Assembly: GCA_020091685.1 (NCBI GenBank)
Contig: CM034606.1
Location: 11,021,695 to 11,085,694, forward strand
Length of the DNA stretch: 64,000 nucleotides
Reading direction: 5' to 3'
DNA from: Lutjanus erythropterus
Taxonomy: Eukaryota; Chordata; Actinopteri; Lutjaniformes; Lutjanidae
Below, one piece after another: positions 19,601 through 29,923 of the stretch (positions are counted from its first letter, which is position 1; every line of letters begins with the position of its first letter). The notes under the pieces were generated by a model. It had not been told where the DNA came from and ran no database searches. It saw nothing but the letters and a program-made list of their open reading frames with translations. The position numbers and the translations under genes are program-made.

Positions 19601-20940
19601 CCCATTAAGAGAATAAATGAGAGAAGTTTCCTGATATAATGGCTATAATTACTTTTACTTTATGCCAGTTTCTATATATATAATGTATCCCATGGCTCTG
19701 TAAAGATTGCTCTGGTTAAGTTTCAACTTCCAGGAACATTCTGTCACCTCAATTTATTCCAAGATTTCTGTAAACATTTTCAGTTTGGGAGCGTTGGCAG
19801 CCGTGCTCTCCATATCCACTCTTTTAATATTGGAAAACAACTTCAAAGGACTTGGACATGAAGTTAAAAATTGCGTGCTCATAATCTAAACTCAGTTTAA
19901 TGAAATACAGAAAAAGTCTGTTGCTCAGTAATGTATCTTATTTCACCTACATATATGTATGTCCATATACATTTATTAAAGTATCCTTCACTGTCCTCTG
20001 CAGCTGAAATAAGACCATCAACTACTTTCTCCTCGGCTTTGAGGTCACGCAGTCGATGATGTTCATTACTTTGCATTTCTGGGTCCAATTAGCTTTGTGG
20101 TGAGAAGAACTGGGAGAATATTTCAGCAATGTAAAACATCAATAGACCAGAGTGCAATGCAGAAACCATACATGTGTATTTGTACTTAAAAACATGACAG
20201 TTTCTTGATTTGAAAACCTCAGCTGTCCACCAAACTACTCCACTGTTGCTATTGATAACAGAGTCTGTTGTTGCTGCTCTTCTCACCTCCACATGTGCAC
20301 TAATCCCCTGATGAATGAACAAACACTCCACCTTTTTTTGGTGCTGTTGAAAGGCACTCTGGAAAATGTTGAAATTGACAGAAGTCAAGTGAGTTCATCA
20401 ACAAAAGCAAAATGCAGCATGATTTGTTCATGCCAGAGTGATGATGCAGGACACAACAGTGAAACATTTGATTGCTCATTCAAGTTTATGGCTTGCTCAT
20501 GTTTAAAGCTGCGCTGTACAACATTCAGCCTCACTAGATGTAAATATATAGCAGAGTAATGTGCAAACTAGAGCTTTAATCGAGCCTGAAAAGCTGAGCC
20601 TGACAAGACCCAAGCCCAGCGAAATTCTGGCTCTCATTAGCATATTTCAGCCTGAACCCGATTATAGCTCGACATTTTTCTCAACAAGCTTCTCTCTATG
20701 CATCCTGACTGACATGAGACTTTGCTTATAGTGAACACAGATGATAAAAAAAAAAAAAAATAATTAGACCAAACAAACAAAATGAGTTGGCAGCAACAGG
20801 AACAATACACTGAGGGAAATGAAATTGGCTGGAAAACTAAATTGGGGAGAAAAATGAAAAAGAAAATGTAATACTACTACTAATAATAATAATATTAAGT
20901 CTTGGGAAATTGCAGGTATAATTTTGGCACCCATCAAACT
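16620..20940. other. Intergenic sequence between the two copies of a dispersed repeat
   Basis: No supported gene. A (ACTT)4 run lies at 17530-17546. The moderately GC-rich, open-looking patch at 19060-19260 could be a conserved non-coding element, but nothing in the sequence proves it. Confidence 0.5.
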
Positions 20941-21196
20941 GACATTTCAGGCAAAACAATGAGAAATGTGGGTTCCAAGCCTTAGTGCTTTAGTGTGTTA
21001 TCTGGTGGTGCTGATAGTTATTTTGGCAGGAGAACGCCAAATCAACTCTGTAATCAACATGATATAAACTCCACTGCAGCTTGACCTTCACTACAGCTGT
21101 GAGGACATGTGCTGCCTGTGATCTGTCACGGTCTGTCTGATCACCGTGAAGGAAGTGATATTTTACAGTTCTTCATATTTTAAACTCACAAAATTT
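20941..21196 (+). repeat. Dispersed repeat, copy B
   Basis: Partner of the repeat at 16336-16619, in the same orientation. Its right end runs directly into a GGTTCT-type element. Confidence 0.8.
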
Positions 21197-21204
21197 GGTG
21201 TTGA

Positions 21205-21559
21205 AGTCAAGAACCTTTATATATTCCAAGGGTTTTTATCTAGAGCCCATCCAGGTGAATCCACTGAGAACCATTTTATACTACAAGGGTTTTATCAAGA
21301 ACACACCCAGATGATTCTCCCGAGAACCCTTTTATATTATGGGACTAAGAACCCTTGACGACAACAAAGGAGTTCAAGGATTTCAACAATCTTTGAAGAA
21401 CTCTTTCTTCCAATTTGGATGAAAAGGGTTCTTAATCGAACCCTTGGTCTTACAAAGAACACTTGACTGTTTCTTCAAAAAGGAGTTCTTCAGAAGCAAA
21501 TGTTTCTGGGTAGAACCAAATTCCTCCAGGAAGAACCCTTTTGGAACCCTTATTTTCAC
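21205..21559. mobile_element. GGTTCT/AGAACC palindrome element, copy 1 (left end missing)
   Basis: A series of imperfect palindromic modules of the form AAGGGTT..AGAACCC spaced about 40-60 bp. The right end GGAACCCTTATTTTCACT resembles the inverted terminus of the complete copies. Confidence 0.7.
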
Positions 21560-22159
21560 TTTGGGGTGAACTGTCCCTTTAAGTCACAATAAAAGTGAAA
21601 TCACCAAAATGGGCGAGAAGCAGGTTTTCAACAATACGTGGCTCTGGATAATGACAGGTCTGTTCTTGTTCCTTGTACATGGGCACAGCATGCACTCTAC
21701 TTAGCAGTTTGAAGCGAGCAGGGCAGGTTGAAGGTAAATGGCATCGCTCATTCCTGAGCTCACCGCGCCGACAAGAAAAGGCTCAAACACATTTTGCGTT
21801 TGACCTTCCAGCCGCTCTGGCGCTCCTCGCTCACACCGAGGATCGATTGCTTCTCCAGTTAAGCTTTTATTGCTGATGATGGGTCAGCGGGGGTTGTTTG
21901 TTATGCGGCACTATACGCCCCCCACTCTCACACCTACCATTCACCCTCCAGACATCAATATTCCCATGACCCTCTGAAACAACCCCTCCACTCAGCCACG
22001 CAGGCCAGACCAGACTAATACAACTCTGCATAATCAATATCTTAAATAAAAAAAAGGGAAAGTCAGCGTAGATATCTGGGTCTAACCGCCACCCACCATC
22101 CGCTCATCCACCTGCCCCGTGCCTTGAATGCCTCCTTGCAGCCGTGGCTGTTTGCACTG

Positions 22160-22798
22160 CACTCTTAGAAATAAGGGTTCCACAAGGGTTCCTCCTGGAC
22201 GGCTGCAGTTCTACCCACAATTTTTTTTTTAATGAAAAAGTGTTTGTTGAAGGTTCTTCAGAAGACTAAGGGTTCCATTATGAACCAGTTTCCCTTAAAG
22301 AACCATTTTGGAAGAAAGAGTCCCTCAAGCATTGTTGATATCCTCGAAGAACCCTTTGGTTAAGGGTTGATGTAAAAATGTTCCCCCTGAGTGTGTTCTT
22401 GGAATATAAAGAGGTCCTCTGTAGAACCCCCCAAGTATTGTTCTATATAAAATCCACGGAATGTGAAAAGGTTCTCTGTCAAACCCCCTGAATGTGCTCT
22501 AGATAGAACCCTTGGAATATACAAATTTCTTTGTAGAATCCCCTGCATGGATTCTACATACAAATCCTTTGAATATAAAATGGTTCTTGGTGGAACCCCC
22601 TGGATGAGTTGTTGTTACCCTAACTATGTCACCATAGAAGTATTCCCTGTAGAACCTCTCTTGGAGGGTTCTGAGTTAAACCTTTCACAGGCATAACCTT
22701 TATGAAAGGTTCCACTAGGAACCAAAAATCATTCTCCCATGGGGACAAGCAGAGGAACCCGTTGTGGTTCTAGTTATCATCTGTATTTCTGAGCGTGT
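22160..22798. mobile_element. GGTTCT/AGAACC palindrome element, copy 2
   Basis: The left end CACTCTTAGAAATAAGGGTT and the right end ATTTCTGAGCGTGTG form a terminal inverted repeat. The interior is about ten repeated modules such as GGTTCTCTGTCAAACCCCCT and TAGATAGAACCCTTGGAATA. No coding capacity. Confidence 0.8.
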
Positions 22799-23298
22799 GG
22801 AAGCAGCCGATTGAGGATCGATAGCAGAACTGGCTGCTGCTCGGAGGCTGACAAGGACAACAGACAAGGACATCTTGGCAAATGAAGATAATTCAGCGGG
22901 CCTGTCTTATCTGTTTGTTCCTGTCTCTTTATCTAATTTAGCAGTGAAACCACAGACGGAGAACACAAGACATGAGCCCGTCTTTTATCCCCACACCTAC
23001 AACACAAGAGCTCTGCTGAGGTTTTCTCTCCTCTGGATGTGTGAGATTTCAAGCTTTTCTGCCAGCAATGACCTTTCTAAAGAATTATTTTTTTCTTTTC
23101 TTCTTCTTTTTTTTTTTTTACCCTTTTTGATTTCTATTGAGGCCAGGCAGTCAGGCAAGTGGCTTATAAAATGTCGCCCTTCACTAGGTTCAGCTAAGAA
23201 GGTGGTCACCTGTGACTTGACTGACAGATAGTGACGGCCCGTGGGGACCTTGGAGGCAGATGGGGGAGAGAGATGACTGCCTACTGGTTTCTCTTTTT

Positions 23299-23350
23299 GC
23301 CCCCTCCCTCCTGTCCTCCCTCCCTCCTTCTCTCCTTCCCTCCTTTACTT
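23299..23350. repeat. (TCCC)n-like pyrimidine tract
   Basis: Almost pure C/T on the plus strand. The neighbouring minus-strand frame EGRREGGREDRREG is its translation. Confidence 0.85.
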
Positions 23351-23629
23351 TCTTTTGTGTTGTGTGCGAGATGCGGCTCCCCAGTGAGTGAGAGGGAATT
23401 TCAAAGCGCCTGCTGAGGAGAGATGAGCTGCACAGATAAGCGGCCCAGGTGAGAGAGCTAATCCTGCCGTTACGCCTCGCAGGCACACAACACAATTGAG
23501 ATTTCCTAACTGTCTGAAAAGACCAAAGGCAAAGCCTATTGAATTTTTTTTCTTCTTTCACCGTCCTCGATGCTTGATACCTGAGTACTGGTCAATAATT
23601 TATACATGCAACTTTCTGCTACAAGTGGA

Positions 23630-24120
23630 AAATATAGTGGCAAGATATTGAACCAAGGATTACAAACAACATACACTCTGAATAATGCATATACACTAGA
23701 AATAAAAGTGCTAACCAGAACCACAAGTAAAGGTCCTAAGGTCCATCCTATAATTAGGAGCAATGGGCAGCCACTCTACAAAGCCTGGGAACCAACTCCA
23801 GTTCTAAGCCAGCACCTTGGTCAGGGGTACTGACTGGCGAATCGACCCAGTATACATGTTTTTGATGGTGGGGGAAACCAGAGCACCCAGAGGAAACCCA
23901 TGCGGCCACAAGGAGAACAGGCAAACTCCATGCAGGGTGCTTTTTCTACCAACAAGGAACCAGCATGGTTCAAATTCAAGCACCTAATTTTGAACCGTTC
24001 TAAACATTTCCACCAAAAATCAGTGGGCTCAGAGAGAAAAGTTGGTTTTAAGCTTGAACCAAAACATAGCAGGTTTTCCTTGGGAACCAAAGTTTACCAA
24101 AGTTTTTTTTTTTCAAAGAT
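23630..24120. repeat. Composite of common teleost interspersed repeat fragments
   Basis: The stretch from GGGGAAACCAGAGCACCCAG to GGCAAACTCCATGCAG (23870-23935) is a sequence I recognise as abundant in fish genomes. The following part, with AACAAGGAACCAGCATGG and TTTTGAACCGTTCTAAA, looks like a second fragment. The family name is not certain. Confidence 0.5.
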
Positions 24121-24239
24121 CTTGAATGTAACCAAAGAAAATTTGGTGAAAAAGGGCCAACAGAGCAGACATGTCTGAACTGGGATGCAAACCCACAACA
24201 TTCTTGCTGTGAGGAGAAAGTGCTGCCCATGTAGGCTTC

Positions 24240-24674
24240 TTTGGTTTGTACAGGAGAACCATTTGTGGTTCCACCTGGAAACTCCTCAGGGGGTCATAGC
24301 TAGAACCCAACATAAAGGGTTAAACCTAAGGTTCCACTCACAGCCCTTTTCCACCAATTAAGCTCTGGCTATATTTTTTGGTTCCAGCTGGGAACTAACT
24401 TCTCTGGTTTCGAAACAATTTACTTTTGGTGCAAGGCCTGTATGAGAGGTCCCTTCTCTGGTGTAATGGTTCCATCTAGAACATTCTCTGGGGATTCTAT
24501 TCAGAACCTTCCCACCTGCTAAGGGTTTTATCTAGAACTCAGCCACGGGGATCTTAAAACGCCCTGTTTTTTATAATGGTTTCACTTTTAATCCTCCATA
24601 TTGTATTCTACAGATGGGGCAAAAACACAACAACAGGAAGAACCAATTTTGAACCCTTATTTATTTAAGCGTGT
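24240..24674. mobile_element. GGTTCT/AGAACC palindrome element, copy 3 (degraded)
   Basis: Repeated GGTTCCA..TAGAACCC modules, ending GAACCCTTATTTATTTAAGC then GTGT, which is the inverted terminus of the complete copies. The left end is not clear. Confidence 0.65.
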
Positions 24675-24679
24675 ACAGA

Positions 24680-27430
24680 CTGAGTTGATTTTTTTTTTTT
24701 ACATTAATCCAACAGAAACACAAAATCTAATCTGTCTTTCCAGGGAAGCTGAAGCTGATATTTGATATTTTGCGAGCAGCGACTACAGACTGACCTCCAC
24801 ACGCAGTCGATAGAGTTCCCCCTCCCTCTGCACGGTGCCAGCTGTGCTTTGGGCAAACTGAACCCTATTCTGGGTAACGTGATCCTGACCGGGGTGGCAC
24901 TCACAGCGGGGGAGCATCTGCCGTGGGACCGTGGAAGCAGGACAACTGCGTCCCAGTCACATGCTATTATGTGTGATGAACACCAAATCCGTGTGGCGGT
25001 GGATGAGCGTCACTCCTGAGCGCAGGAGAAACACTAACGTTTATTCCTTTATCTGCTGACACAGCCAAATATTAGAAATCAATATGGTTTACGTGACTGT
25101 AGCTCTTCCATCTGGTTAGAATGGATTTACGAGCAATTGGATTCAGTCTAACTTTACTGCTCGTCAGCATATTTTACAAGGCTAATAAAATGTCATTGTT
25201 GATAGTTTTTGCTGCAGCTTGTTTTCTATTTTCACTCTCTGCTGCTGGCCCGGCCTCTGTCCGCAGATACCTCTCCAGATTTCCGTTATGCCAAAGCCGT
25301 TTGGCACCTCTCTTACTGGTCCAACTCCTGATCTTACCCTTCACAACACACCCTGGAATCTTCATCCATCCAAAACAGGCAACACTTTCGCCTTGTGCCA
25401 GTGTGAGCTCCCATCTGCTGTCCTGGCACCGCGCGCACACATGTAGATTAAGTACCTCATCTGACTGCACGCTGGTCCTGGCCAAACCCAGAGCTCGTCC
25501 ACACATGACCGTCCAGGCACTTTTTTACTAGGCCGCTGCGGTGAGGAGGTCAGAACAAGCTGCCTGGTAACATGACCTCCAGGTTCATTCATGAAGTGAT
25601 GGAGCTACTTCTTTTAATTGAAATTGCAGTTGCATTTTATTTGACAGTTCACTAATAAGATGTAACAAGCTGCATTTGTATCAAATTAGATGAAAACTAC
25701 AGATAATATGCTCTTTAACAGACAGTATTAGACCCTATTTTAGACCCTTATTAGACTTAAATAGAAGGTAATAAGGGACACATTACAAGAGAGCTGGCTG
25801 TCCCATTGTTTCCCTATGGAGAGAGCGGTGGCACCCAACCAAGTGGCATCACTACCCTTGGCGTGGTGCACCATTCAGCTGACCACTGCGCTCAAAGTTC
25901 AAATCACTCAAACTTTGACCTCGTTTGCCCCTGACTTTTCAAAGCGCAACCAACGAGATAACAGTTGTATGTGATGGAATTGTGTGCGTGGAAGTGACAC
26001 GCAGAGGAGGGAGAGATTGATGGTCGAATCTTGAGGGGAACCTCAGACCCACGCAAGCTCTCACGAGAGTGACAACATACAAACATCTCGCGAGAGTTTT
26101 CCAAATCAAGGGTTCCCTCAGACACGACTGGAGAAAAATGTTTCAGGGTTTCCCAAACTCTATAACACAACGTTAAAAACAGACGATCTCGCCAGTAAAC
26201 GTAATGGCTGGCGAAATGTGAACAGTCAGGTTGGGTTATAACATTTCTTAATCATATAGTTTATTAACTTAGATAAGAGAACTAAAGATACCTCAGCTGT
26301 TTGTATACCAGGCAGAAAGGATGTAGCGGTTTCAAATTTCTTATCATGTGAAGATCCCTTTATAGAAGGTAATTAGGGGAACATTATTTCAGAACTGTAC
26401 TGTAAACTAAAGTGAAATCACATATCTGCTACTTGAGACACACCTTTGGCTGCTGTGTGCAGTCACCAATATTTCTCTACTTCTATGATTTTGGCCTTTA
26501 CTTGGTAGTTCACATATTGTTTTTAAATGAGAAAGAAGCAGTTGTGTGATTTCACTGTAGTTTACAGTACAGTTCTGTTGTAATGTGCTCCTAATTACCC
26601 TGTAAGAACGTCCAATAAGGGTCCAGTAATATTATTTCTAGTTTTCTTCTATGTTGATACAAATTATGCCTTGTTTTGTCTTATTAGTGTACCGTAAAAT
26701 AAATTGTGACCAAAATTGCTTGGTAACCCCGGACACAAGCTTTGCTGACACAGAGGAGGTGCAAAAATAAAGAGCTGCAGCTGGTTCCAAATCCCTCAAA
26801 GGTGAGTCCTCCGGGTAAAAAAAAAAAAAACATAACCAAAAAAGACATGGCCAGACCAGCTCTACCCACAGTTCAGTGCAGCTGCATACCCAGCAGCCCC
26901 TCGAGGACATGATAGATTGGACCACACTCCAGCAGCTGGGCTGGAGGTTTATGCAGGAAGTAGCAAACAAATTTAATTGTTTTTCTCTCTGCACCCAAAA
27001 AGGCTTATGATTAATTATTCAGCGAGTCCTTTGCCGTCCCTGCGGTGAAAGCAACATCTGTCATTTATTTAAAGCACACCAACTCACAGGGAATCAAGTC
27101 GCAAACACATTATGGTTTCATGTTTCCATTCGAAAAGTCTTAACACACCTGCTGTTTACAAAATAGAGCATGAATAAGTCTCAAAGAAAGTGTCGTTATC
27201 TTCATTTTCACCTGCGGGAGCTCAACAAATCTACTGTTCAGAATTAGGTCTTTGTCTTTTGTCTCAGCCTGGAGAAGAGGTAATCAGTTGGCCTATGGGG
27301 ACATTTTCTCTCTCTGTCCATCTTCATGTCCGTATCATTCATACCACTGTGTGCACAAACTTAAGGCTCTGCTCTGAAATCTTTCTGTGTCTTTTTGGAT
27401 CATCAAGTGTTGATGTATTACAGGTTTGAT
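24680..27430. other. Intergenic sequence
   Basis: No supported gene. Overlapping open frames at 24762-25019 and 25121-25592 on both strands match no family I know. A hairpin-forming repeat lies at 26366-26610. Confidence 0.5.
26366..26610. repeat. Hairpin-forming inverted repeat, about 245 bp
   Basis: The left arm, ending CAGAACTGTACTGTAAACTA then AAGTGAAATCAC, is the near-exact reverse complement of the right arm starting GTGATTTCACTGTAGTTTAC. Arms are about 55 bp with a loop of about 120 bp. A third related end (GAAGGTAATAAGGGACACAT) lies at 25765-25785, so the element may be larger or nested. Confidence 0.8.
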
Positions 27431-27439
27431 GCTTTTAAT

Positions 27440-27960
27440 GCTTTTTTTTGGCATCATTGGGAAAAAGCAATAATAAACTTTAAGAATAATGTGATTCAAG
27501 TGGTCTACAGACAATTATTTTATACAATTACATAATTAATTACATTATAGAAAGTGGTGTCATCTGCATACATAACTGTGCTGACAATTTTAACACCCAA
27601 CAGCAGATCATTAGTAAAGATGGAGTATAACAAAGGCCCTTGACCGCTGCCTTATCGCACCCCACAGTCTGAACTGCTGCCATCAAAGAAGACTCTGTTT
27701 TCTCCCTCAGAGATAATGCATGAACCATGAGATTGCATTACAAGGGAAGCCATGACACTTTAACTTAAATTTTGGCAGGGCAGAATCAATCATGCTGAAT
27801 ACTGCACTAAAGTCCAGTATTACAGCTCCCACTAATTCCTTGTTATCTGTGTCTGTCAGCCAGTTGTTTGTCATATGAACACGTGTGGTCCTTGTTGAAT
27901 GGCCTCTTCTGTATGTGCGCTGACAGAAAAGTAGTAAAATTCTTCAGGGGTTGGGGCTGT
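27440..27960 (-). pseudogene. Decayed LINE reverse-transcriptase fragment
   Basis: On the minus strand, with several frameshifts and stops, the blocks GAVILDFSAAFSMIDS, KCHGFP, SWFMHYL and a YADDT-like QMTPLS end follow the order of the reverse-transcriptase core of L2/Rex-like non-LTR elements: the FSAAFD motif, the GFP block, then the YADD catalytic block. It lies just past the sipa1l2 poly(A) site in the same orientation. It is not functional. Confidence 0.75.
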
Positions 27961-28107
27961 TGAAAGTTTTACTTTAGTCCTTCAGAAGTGGAATAATTTT
28001 GGTACAAGCAAACCATCTCCTGGCTCCTGCTTCATATTTAGCAAGAGACTGCATATTAAGAATTCTGGTGACAGAAAACACAACAATTGCTTATTTTTAC
28101 AACTACA

Positions 28108-28113
28108 TTTATT
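28108..28113 (-). promoter_or_regulatory. poly(A) signal AATAAA for sipa1l2
   Basis: The minus strand reads TTTTTAAATAAATGTAG. About 20-45 nt further on it has TTGTTGTGTTTTCTGTC, a GT/T-rich downstream element. Cleavage is expected near 28085-28095. Confidence 0.75.
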
Positions 28114-28570
28114 TAAAAAAACAAAACAAAAAATTGAACAAAACGAATAAAGCAACCAGTGTCCCACCGGGGATGAGACAGTTTACGGAGAGAGACATTT
28201 TTAAAAGCATACAAACCAGCAAACTGTAATCTAGCAGCATCCAAATGTTGGAATCTCCAAAATCATCATTTATATATTTAAATATATAGTTTTTTGTTGC
28301 CCTGGCAAGCTACACACTTTACAACATACACAGAGCTTTATCTCTCCTTAGTGCAGAAAAAAACAAAACAAAACAAAAAAAACAAATACCCTTAATAAAA
28401 TAAACAACTTTAGGTTAAATAAGCTTAAATAATAGTGTTAAATACAAGACACTTCTGTGGCAGATATGTACAGAAATAAACACATTTGGCATTGTAAGTG
28501 TGGTTCACTGGCGCTTGCTCTAATGCTCTAGAAACCACTGCATAAGAACACATTTTGCTGTGATAAACTA

Positions 28571-28606
28571 CACACACACTCACACACACACAAACACACA
28601 CACACA
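28571..28606. repeat. (CA)n microsatellite in the 3' UTR
   Basis: An interrupted CA run, read as (GU)n in the sipa1l2 mRNA. Confidence 0.85.
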
Positions 28607-29709
28607 TTCATACAAACAACTTTATATCAGTGAGCCACAGACAAGGCATGTGTTTATAAAAGAGAATTAAAAGCAAAGAGAAACAATCCATTTACAACCA
28701 AGAGTTTTAGGCACAGTCTCTTCCTGTTTTATAAATACATGTCAAGTACGACTGCTTCTCGACAGGAACTCTTCACGTTTGTGCTAACTTTTTTTTTTTT
28801 TTTTTTTAACTTTTTAAACACAGTTTCGTAACTACCACTTCGTTATTGCTAGGACATTGTGACAGTGAATGGAAACTACTGACAAACGTGTGTAGGGAAA
28901 AGCACCTTTAAACATCAAAATTACTGCCATGTGACCCTACGTTACAACACTGAGGAAAAGGAAAAAAAAAAAAGTGGAATTCATTGAAAAAAAAAAAAAG
29001 AAAGAAAAAATGGCCCAGAACATCAAACCTTGAAACTTTTTAGTGACTTTGGGAAACCAGAAATCCAGAAATAAAAGGGTCTCAGTTGAGCTACATTCAT
29101 TTTTCCCCCCACTGTTCGTTTCAAGACCACCACGTGTGGATTCCTCTTGGTGCAAGCAGACAGTAAGTACCACTTCATTATGTCCAGTACATTCCTCCCC
29201 TCCTCGCCTCCTCGCCCTCTCCACTTTCCTGTGTCCGTGAAGGCCGGCACAGAAACAGCTGTGTGACAGTGTGCGCAGTATGATACAGTACAGCTGAGTA
29301 TACAGTACAGTAGACTGACGGGACATACGTAGGTAGATTATATGTTGACTACAGTAAATGAGCTTTACATTCCACTACTGTAAGAAGATCCCAGGGGCCC
29401 CCGGGGGTTTGCCTTTCTCGATTCCTCTCCAGCGCCGGAGATGAGGAGGTTTCCCAAGAGTCTCGTTTGCCAGGATGGAGAAACCGTTAATGTCAGAAGC
29501 AGCCAACACTTCAGAAAGAAGAGGATCCCAAAACTAAAGGTCCAGATCGGGGTTTTCAAGTCTCTCCACACAGGGCTGCACTACAGTCTCCTAAGCAGGG
29601 GCTTTTTAAAGAGTCTTGATTACTCTGGGGGCCGGTAATGGTTTGTTTGAAAGTTTGTTTGCCTGTGGATCGTCTGGGAGTCTTAAGTAGGAGTTGAGCG
29701 GGTGCCCAT

Positions 29710-29760
29710 CTTGCTCTCTCTCTCTCTGTCTCTCTTTCTTTCTCTCTCCCTCTCTCTCTC
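29710..29760. repeat. (TC)n tract at the start of the 3' UTR
   Basis: CTCTCT and CTTTC runs ending about 17 bp from the stop codon; purine-rich (GA)n on the mRNA. Confidence 0.85.
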
Positions 29761-29776
29761 ACCGCGGGCCTGTCTC

Positions 29777-29923
29777 TCAGGGTTTCTTGTCGATGGTGTG
29801 AAAGAACCACTCTGTGAACTTCCTGAGCTGAGCCGCTGCCGTCTGGCTCTCCTCCTGCAGTCGCATGTTATCCTGCCTCAGGTGTTGCACCTCCTCCTGC
29901 AACATCGCCTTGTCCTCTTTCTC
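29777..29923 (-). CDS. sipa1l2: sipa1l2 last coding exon: end of coiled coil and stop codon
   Basis: 147 nt of CDS including the TGA at 29779-29777. Acceptor TTTTTGTGCGTTCAG|GAGA. It encodes [20 protein letters not shown], then [20 protein letters not shown] and FHTIDKKP. Regular Leu and Met spacing with Glu/Lys/Gln continues the coiled coil from exon 11. The terminus [13 protein letters not shown] corresponds to FTEWFFTTIDKKS in human SIPA1L2 and differs from FTEWVFNTIDMS of SIPA1L1, so this exon is the best single proof of which paralogue this is. Confidence 0.98.
   Translation of the reverse strand, partial: EKEDKAMLQEEVQHLRQDNMRLQEESQTAAAQLRKFTEWFFHTIDKKP

Larger units (their letters stand above)
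28090..29776 (-). other. sipa1l2: sipa1l2 3' UTR
   Basis: About 1.69 kb between the stop codon and the inferred cleavage site. On the mRNA strand it starts with a (GA)n-rich stretch (29710-29760) and carries two long A/T homopolymer regions (28790-28808 and 28961-29008) and a (GT)n tract (28571-28606). TATTTAT-like AU-rich motifs occur near 28728-28736. No other AATAAA or ATTAAA was seen on this strand between the stop and 28113, so one long UTR is the simplest reading. An additional 3' UTR intron cannot be excluded. Confidence 0.78.

Noticed and set aside
23190-23561. 123-codon minus-strand frame with EGRREGGREDRREG.
   Set aside because: It is a translation of a TCCC-type simple tract.
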